Below, piece after piece: positions 57,156 through 64,000 of a stretch of 64,000 nt of DNA. This DNA is from Golubevia sp. BC0850. Its lineage: Eukaryota; Basidiomycota; Exobasidiomycetes; Golubeviales; Golubeviaceae. The notes under the pieces were generated by a model that ran no database searches, was not told the origin of the DNA, and saw only the letters and a program-made list of their open reading frames with translations. The stretch is taken from contig JAAVVG010000010.1 in assembly GCA_012976225.1 (NCBI GenBank), forward strand, positions 558,001-622,000, given 5' to 3'. The translations under genes and the position numbers were made by a program. Position 1 is the first letter of the stretch, and every line of letters begins with the position of its first letter.

Positions 57156-58765
57156 ATGTCTCGCCGTTACGATTCACGAACGACAACGTTCTCACCTGAA
57201 GGTAGATTGTTTCAAGTGGAATATGCAATGGAAGCAATCTCTCACGCTGGAACTGTCATTGGAATTCTAACTCAACAGGGCGTAGTTTTGGCTGCAGAGA
57301 AGAAAGTCACAAGTAAATTGTTGGAACAAGACACTAGTAGTGAAAAGATTTATACCGTAAGCGAGTGAGTAGAGTAGCACATAGGTTTAGGATTGGGTCA
57401 CATAAAGAGAGGAGAGCAGAGGAGACGCAATCTTAGGTGGACCTACAGGGAAGGATAGCTCGATGATCAGCTAGTGGAGTGGGAACACCAAGAGATACTG
57501 GTGAATCAGTGACAAATCTTTAAATCGGCTTATCAATCGAATCCGCGCAAGAGAGGCTGAGCAGAGGGAACAGCTCCAACCTAAGGAGGAGTGATCGAAG
57601 GAAGCTTCAAACTACCCTTCCTCCATTCTCTCAACCATTGACCGGTTTGTCTACGCTTTACCTTCTGAATTTCCTCAGAATCTATCTCGCAAGTCTCATC
57701 TCTCGCTCGAAAGAGAGAGAGAGAGCCTCAGATCCTCAAACTGATAGCCCTTCTCTCTCCACCTTACCTTCCTCGTCACCCTCACCACTTTTCCCCAATC
57801 CTCCTTTCTTTCCTCCAGCAATGTCATCGCCGGCGTAGCAGGAATCACAGCAGATGCCAATTCTCTAATCAACTACGCTCGTAATGCAGCTCAGCGTTAT
57901 CTTCTGGCTTATGACGATGACATTCCAGTAGAACAGTTGGCTCAGAGATTGTGTGATTTGAAACAGGGATATACTCAGTATGGAGGTGAGTCTATTGATT
58001 TCTGAGGGAATGAGTATTGGGGGAGGAGGTGATGATTGGGGGGGGGGAGGGGTAAGAAGATGAAGAGGCCAGTGTCCCTCCAAACCATCCTCTCGAAATC
58101 CAAGTCAATGAGTCTTCCCTTCCCTAATACTGCTCCTACCTCAAGTCCCCTGAAGCCTGATCCCCCCCCTCTCTCTCTTCCCCCTTATCTCTTCCCTCCC
58201 TTCCTATCTCAGGTCTTCGACCCTTTGGAGTTTCCCTTCTCTACGCAGGTTATGACCCACATCATCATTTCCAACTCTATCATTCAGATCCTTCTGGTAA
58301 TTATTCAGGTTGGAAAGCTACTTGTGTAGGATCAAACAATGGAACCGCTACTTCTTTATTGAAACAAGATTATAAAGAAGACATGTCAATTCAAGAAGCT
58401 ATGAAATTGGCTGTGAAGGTTTTGAGTAAAACTATGGATGCTACTACTTTAGATAGTGAGAAATGTGAGTCTCTCCCATTCCATTCCTTTCGATTTGATT
58501 TCAACAGCGATAGCAGGAGCTCAGATGGATGAGAGATGCAAGGCCTGACCTGTTTTGGATTTCCTTCTTTTTCTTTACACACCTATGTTTAGTGGAATTC
58601 GCAACCATTTCTTTAGATTCACGTACTGGTAAACCTTCTCCTAGAATATTTAAACCAGCTGATATTGATAGGTTGTTGGAACGTGAAGGACTTGCTAAAC
58701 CAAAGACTGAGGAGGATGCTTCTGCTGCTACTACCTCTGGAGAGGCTATGGCTGTAGATTCGTAG
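57156..58765 (+). CDS. PRE9: 20S proteasome subunit alpha-3 (alpha type-4)
   Basis: Exons 57156-57364, 57819-57985, 58213-58464, 58593-58765; 266 aa. A ring subunit of the 20S proteasome gate. The start [28 protein letters not shown] is the alpha-subunit signature in its alpha-3 form, followed by [77 protein letters not shown], and [20 protein letters not shown]. The first exon could end at GTAAGC (57357), but only the GTGAGT donor at 57365 keeps frame with exon 2 ([12 protein letters not shown]). The C-terminal tail ([18 protein letters not shown]) is acidic and longer than in yeast Pre9. Intron 1 is 454 nt, unusually long for the window. Confidence 0.95.
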
Positions 58766-59573
58766 TGGTCGTAAAAAGAATGGAATGTTGAGGTGACTGT
58801 ACACATGAATTGAAGGATACAAGTGGGCCTTGAGAGAAATGAAATAATTCAATGTTTTTTGATGGATTTTCCTTGAGACTTCTGTGCGCGTCAGAAGGAA
58901 TTCCACTCACAGGTCGGTTTTCTGATCACACTTGTGTAAAAAAAAGGAAGTCCGAAGAGATGGACGTCGGTTGAGTGCTGAGAGCCGAGAAGTTCAAGAT
59001 CTGAATCTGAATCTGGTATCGCAGGTGAGGAGTGATGAGTCGACAAAGGACAAGAACTGGATACACGAATCCAGGTTCTAGATATGTAGTCCTTCTTTTT
59101 GAAAGAGAATGGAAAAGTCAGACCAGAATCAATGGAGAGGTTCTGATCTTGAAAAGTTCCTTTGACTATCCGTCAAATCATCGTGATGTCTTCTCTTCAG
59201 TAAACGGACGCGAGCGCAAGAGAGAGGATGTCTGCATAATTCCTTGTGAAACTCGTAACCAACAAGAAAAACAACAGACCGAAAGCAAGTCTTTGTAAGG
59301 CGAGGAATGTTTGATTGAAAAAGAACGAAAAGTATGACAGAGTTGACAGCTTCTCATTTCTACGATACATTTCAAAGCCCTTTCAAGGGAGACCTTTACA
59401 ACAGATGAAAAACAAGTCATTACTTCTCTCTTCACTTAGTCTCCTACGACTCTAAACTTTCTTCATTTTAGTTCTCTCTTTCATTTGTTCTTTCATTCGA
59501 TTCGACCCCTGGTTTCACTTTTTCTTCGAAATATCTTACAAAGCTTCAACTTGTTCCATATTCAAATCTCAAT
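58766..59573. other. Convergent intergenic region
   Basis: 808 bp between the PRE9 stop and the end of the F-box/LRR locus. Only short frames. Nothing recognisable. Confidence 0.45.
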
Positions 59574-61915
59574 TCAATCCTCTTTCATTTCGTCCTCTTC
59601 CTCTTCTGGCTTCGCTCCGTAAGGCAGAAGCTCGTGGCGACCCTCAGACAAACAACTTTCTTCCTCCAAAGCCTTTAAGTCCTCCGCAGCGTTCGCGTCT
59701 AGAGCCTCTTGAAGATCTTCAAATCTTAAATAATAATAACTTGGCTTACCGGCATCGCAATACAGGAGCCGAAGTCTCGAAAGATTTGGATGTTGACATC
59801 TCTCGAAGAATTTTGGAATCGAATCAGAGCCGTCTGAAATGGACAGGAAATCTAATCTTGGAAGACAAAGCTCTTGTTCCAGATTTGTACAGATTTGGAA
59901 ATCATTGAAATCTTCTAATGAGATTCTTCTGATAGAGGAGGCCTTGGATCTGATGATTGAAAAAACCTTTGGTAGTGATTTGGCCTGGCCTTTTGTTTCT
60001 TCGATTTCTTCGATAAGCTGTTGTAGTGATAATCGTCCGGAGCTCTGACTTTCAGTTCCTCTAATCTTGGTAAGTCTGAATGAGAGAAGAAATCTGACAT
60101 TACAATGGCGTCTGAAGTCAGAGTCAAGGACTTCATCTGGGGGAATGCTGCGTCCACTTGAGTTCCACCATCCACCTCTTTCCAGAGAAATCTGTTTGTC
60201 TTGACTATATCAAAGAAGACTAATTCGGTAACAGAACAGCTGATAGAGATGACTTCCAAAGAAGAGCTCATAGAGACGAGCAGTTCTTCAACCCTTCGAA
60301 TGGTGAAAGGATCCGCTGAAGAAAGTGTAAGCTTCTTGACTTTTGGAAGGTGGAGCTGGCCCATCCTACTCATTAAATTGGTGGGACAATATCGCAATTG
60401 TATCTCTTCCATAGTTGGGAGTGAGATAGAATCTTTGGACCGAGACTCCAGATCATCCTCTGGGTGTCTTTGAATGATAAACCTTTTCAAAGTAGACCGA
60501 CAGCATTTAAGAAGAGTTGGCAGCCTTCCACGAATTGCACTCTCATCTCGGACATCGTTCTCAGAATCTTTAAAGCGAACCTCTATGCTTTGAATTTTTG
60601 GAAGGATAGCTACTTCGAACAGATCGTTACCCAGGAGATGAACCGAGTGGAGTTGAATGGAGTTGAGGTTCGGTAGGAATAGCTTGGTCGGTGTCGGAGA
60701 TGATGACTCTGATTCAGTGACGGAGAGATGTTGAAGCTTGATCGTCTCCAAGGATGGGTTTGAGTCGAGGATGGATGGAAGGCTAGTGATTGGAATCGTG
60801 GACTGCTCCCCTTCCTTTCCACATGAGAGATTAAACGAAGTTAATCTGGTTCCAATCCGAGCCAGTAGAGATGGAGAGTCCCAGTTCAGCTCCGTTTTCT
60901 CGAATTCTAGTTCTAAAGTTACCAATTTTGAAGAGCAAGGATGTTCCGGGAACCCGAGCTCAAAGTTCTCTGGATTCTCGGCATCTTCCAACCTTGAAAC
61001 GATGCCAAGCTTGAGGGTGGAAAGGATGGGACAACTAAAGACCAAATCCAAAACTTTCATAGGAACTGTCTTGACATCCACTTTCACATCTAAAGACTTG
61101 AGGGAGTCGCATGACAGTTTGATCTCTCGGAACAGCTGGCGAAGATGCCCAAGTCTTGGATCTTGGGGGTCGATGGGTCCGTCTTCATCCTCTAGAGAGA
61201 TGATCAACTCGGAAGAGAAGATTAGGGTGTTGAGTCTAGCTCCAGTAAATTCGGTTATGTCTTTGATGACTCTTAAGCATTGAAAAGCATTTCCTCTAAA
61301 CTCGGGCACCTGTTCATCATTAACCATGATAAATCTTCTAGAACCCCTCTCATCTAGTCCACTATCAAACGAAACAGGAAACGAAGTCTCAATTGTTATC
61401 TCCTTCAAATCTCTGGTGATATCGCTCAGGTTCCAGACCCCCTGAAGGAGGGCGAGAGCAAGAGGGCATGGGTCGCGATTGTAACAACTGGCTCTGATGA
61501 AAAGTCTCTCGAGCTCTCCTTCTGTGACTAGAAAGATTGTGTTGATAAGAGAGGTGTATTGACAGTTCGTCAGAGCCATAAGCTGCTCAAACGTTGGGTT
61601 CTCAAGCTCTCTAAAGTCCTACTCTTCGTCTATATTCTCACGAGCCCAGTTCTGGTAGAAGCGTGAGAGATCTAGAAGGATTCCAGTGGACTCGCGAGGT
61701 GCCTTAGAGTCCAGCTGATAAACCGTTTTGATGGTGTCCAACTCAGAGAGCTTCGAGCGACCCAAGAAGTCCAGAGTGCGATGTAGGGGAGCGTCAGATT
61801 GAATCTGCCTTCTCCAGTTCGTCGAGACGGCACTTGATCTTACGAGGGAAGAAGCTGTTAGATAAGAGAAGGAAGGGGTGACCAATTCTGAGGGCAGAGC
61901 GTTGATTGGATCCAT
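59574..61915 (-). pseudogene. Nearly intact F-box/LRR gene with one nonsense codon and one frameshift
   Basis: The N-terminus is a clear F-box: MDPINALPSELVTPSFSYLT ASSLVRSSAVSTNWRRQIQ. After 98 codons (NWARENIDEE) comes an in-frame TAG at 61619-61621, then the same frame continues DFRELENPTFEQLMALTNCQ for over 500 codons of leucine-rich repeats (LKEITIETSF, LKSLDVKVDVKTV, LSTLKLGIVSRLE, SSLEVISISCSVTEL, FPQMKSLTLTSDAIVMSDFF). Near 60020, after LPRLEELKV, the sense moves to another frame (QQLIEEIEETKGQAKSLPKV, SSIRRISLEDFNDFQICTNL, NLSRLRLLYCDAGKPSYYYL) and ends with an acidic tail and TGA at 59574. Removing a 33-nt GTGAGA...GAG and a 32-nt GTCAGA...CAG segment would restore the frame, but introns that short have no precedent in this window (minimum about 61). 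A young pseudogene, a readthrough gene, or sequence error remain. Confidence 0.65.
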
Positions 61916-62491
61916 TGAGTAGGTTCGACTTCGTACGTGGAGTATTGGCTGGTTTGGTGAAGATGAAGAGAACCAAAGAGGTTGAGGCTTTCAGGGAATG
62001 GTGATCCAAATGGAATTAAAAACTTGTAGAGAAGAAGAAAGAAAGAGAGGAAAGAGGGAAAGATGCGATGGTTTGAGATGGAAGAAAGAGAGGGTCTTTT
62101 TCGCTCTGAAGTTGAGTCGGCAAACCGCCGGCCTTCCACTCTTACACCCCCTTTTCAATCACATCGAACCACACTCACTTCCTGCAATTTCTTCGAGTCG
62201 ATTCAGAAGAGCGCGCGGGTAGGGTTGGGCTATAGAACGGCACAGAGGATATTACCTTCCTCCCCTCCTCCCCTTTCTGATGCGTTCGGTGTTTGGAGGT
62301 TCTCAGATTGTTCAGCAAGGAACAGACAAGACTTCTTGGAACAAATTCGCATCAATCAAAAAAGACATCGCACCGGAAATCTCAATTGATCGACGGGAAT
62401 CTGCTTAGCGTCTTTTGATTCAAGTTTTCTTTTGGGGAGACGACTCTCTTTCCCCTCTCCCCCAACACCTCTTCTTCCTTTATTCTCTGGG
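61916..62491. promoter_or_regulatory. Divergent region, F-box/LRR locus / Zn2Cys6 factor
   Basis: 576 bp between opposed start codons. No coding sense; some A/G-rich and C/T-rich tracts. Presumed promoters for both. Confidence 0.4.
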
Positions 62492-64000
62492 ATGCCAGCA
62501 GTATCCTCAACCTCATCATCTGCTTCAGTCAAGAAAGAAAGCGTCGCATCAAGAGGAGCTCTGGCATGTCAGCCTTGTCGGTAAGCATCGTGCTGCTGTT
62601 GTCTCTTCCATCCTTCACTTCCGCGAACGCTGATCCTTTCGCCATTCGTCCTTCAGCAAAGCCAAACGAACTTGTGATGGTTCGCCACCACCAGGGCTAC
62701 CTACCGCTCAAGAATGGCAGCAGATGGATCAGCCAGAACTCAAGATTTCCGCTGGAATTCCTTGCCTGAGGTGTGCGAGGCTTCAGAAGGATTGCGTTTG
62801 GATCCCCTCAGCAAGAACCGGTAGACCTAGGAAGCTTCAACTCCCGAATGTCAGGGAACAAAGTAATGATAGGATTGGTAGCGGCCAGTCAGAGAGCTCA
62901 ATCTCCCCCGTAGAGAGGAAAGTTTTATTACCCGCCGTTCCTTCACCTTCGCCTTCTGGAGCCTCTGCTTCCACCTCCAATCAAGTCCAGTCAAGCCTTC
63001 CTCCTCTTCCAGCTATATCCACTCTCAATAACCATCCACCTCCATTCGTATCTCCAAGGGAGACCGAACCGATTCCTTCATCCTCAAGACACTACGAAGA
63101 GTCTCTATCCTACCACTCTCCCTCTCAATTCTCAGCCCAAGCAAATCTGCTGTCTCAACAAGGTTCCCTCGATGGTACGATGGATGCAGGAGCTCTTGAC
63201 GAGGCTCTTTATAGTATGTGGCCTGAAGATTTCTCCTACAACTGGGCTCACTCAGGTCATCATCACCAACCATCAGAACTCCATCCTGAGGATCTTCAAG
63301 TCGAGACCTCTGCCTCTCCGCTGTCCAACGTCGGCTCCCTTCCTTCCACTGGTGAATCGGCTGGGACTTTCAATCTAGCTAGCTCAGTCTACAGCGAACC
63401 CTCAACCAGTTCACCCAACGTAACCTACGCCGGAATAAACGTTAGAACCTCTGGTTCTCCATCAGCACGAGAACAATTCGATCAGCTTTGCACCTTCCTT
63501 GGACCTGCCAGTTCCAGCTTCCCTTCTCAAGAAACTCTTCAAGATTCGCCTATTCCACTTCATAGGGACGTTGTGAACTTAGGCCATGAGACACATCTTT
63601 CCAGGTCGTTGCAAGAAGGGTGAGTCTTCGAAAGAGAGTTGAGTCCGCTGTTTAAGACCGAGACACTGAATGTTCTCTTTTCCCTTCCAATGCTTCCAAA
63701 TTCATTTTCTCAGCTGTGAACGTTAGTAGCTCGTTGGACGCCCCCTCCATACGAGATCTTGACTAAGCGTGCTCTCTCCCTCCCCTCACAGATTTCTTCG
63801 ATCTAGCTTCTCAGATGGTTCCGGTCCTTGGAGCCTCAGTCGATTTCTATTCCTCGCCATCCAGTCAAGATCCTCTTCTTCTTCATTCAGTCGCAGCGAT
63901 GGGATATCACCTCTCTGGATCTACGTCGACTGCAGCACCTTCCATTCTAGCCCAAGCTCGACATCTAGCAGAGGATTGCATTGCTCGTAACGGAATGACA
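62492..64000 (+). CDS. Zn2Cys6 fungal transcription factor, 5' part
   Basis: Exons 62492-62580, 62657-63619, a probable 8-nt microexon 63713-63720, and about 63791 to beyond the window. The binuclear zinc cluster is split by intron 1 after the second cysteine: A-C-Q-P-C-R|K-A-K-R-T-C, a 29-residue loop (DGSPPPGLPTAQEWQQMDQP...), then C-L-R-C-A-R-L-Q-K-D-C. A basic linker (SARTGRPRKLQ) follows, then a Ser/Pro-rich region and, in the last exon, FFDLASQMVPVLGASVDFY and PLLLHSVAAMGYHLS, which resemble the start of the fungal-specific transcription factor domain. Exon 2 ends in phase 2 and the last exon needs phase 1; CTGTGAAC between a TTTTCTCAG acceptor and a GTTAGT donor solves this exactly. 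It should be a nuclear DNA-binding regulator; target genes unknown. Confidence 0.82.

Noticed and set aside
1-64000. Transposons, LTR elements, CRISPR arrays, rRNA or tRNA genes anywhere in the window.
   Set aside because: No transposase, reverse transcriptase, integrase or capsid-like protein, no long direct or inverted terminal repeats, no spacer arrays and no tRNA-like folds were seen by eye. A covariance-model scan could still find small RNAs.

Overview
The window is nuclear DNA of a filamentous or yeast-like fungus, almost certainly a basidiomycete. Genes are dense, introns are mostly 60-130 nt with near-uniform GTGAGT donors and CAG/TAG acceptors, and the mating-pathway adaptor has the SAM - RA - two SH3 layout of Ustilago Ubc2 rather than the SH3-less Ste50 of ascomycete yeasts. 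I cannot name the genus; Pucciniomycotina is a guess. No rRNA, tRNA, CRISPR, transposon or virus-derived element was recognised. Coding coordinates below are spliced models built by hand: exon joins were accepted only where reading frame and family sequence continue across the junction.

Layout. 0-5 kb: 3' end of a PP2A B55 subunit gene, then two decayed genes (one of unknown family, one LRR/F-box-like). 5-13 kb: an amino-acid permease divergent from an UNC93-like MFS transporter, then a xylulokinase. 13-19 kb: TCTP divergent from a first NAA10 N-terminal acetyltransferase gene, followed by TIM50. 19-24 kb: a secreted, probably GPI-anchored lipase-fold hydrolase divergent from an EstB/beta-lactamase-like serine hydrolase. 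24-29 kb: a CCCH + FG-repeat nucleoporin (Nup42-like) and ALG5. 29-31 kb: F-box/LRR relic. 31-42 kb: a 2488-residue Sec7/PH protein divergent from the Ubc2-type MAPK adaptor. 42-47 kb: mitochondrial NAD-isocitrate dehydrogenase subunit divergent from a second NAA10 gene, and a small single-pass membrane protein. 48-53 kb: a large DH-PH (RhoGEF) protein. 54-59 kb: an intact LRR-type protein divergent from the proteasome subunit alpha-3. 59.5-62 kb: an almost intact F-box/LRR gene with two breaks. 62.5 kb to the edge: a Zn2Cys6 transcription factor running out of the window.

Themes. Most loci are housekeeping (proteasome, TCTP, IDH, TIM50, ALG5, NatA, nucleoporin) or signalling genes. The unusual aspects are two NAA10 catalytic-subunit genes 30 kb apart, each head-to-head with another housekeeping gene across about 175 bp; a family of leucine-rich F-box-like genes in every state from intact to wrecked; a Sec7 domain whose catalytic glutamate appears replaced by arginine; and a Zn2Cys6 finger with a very long inter-subdomain loop.
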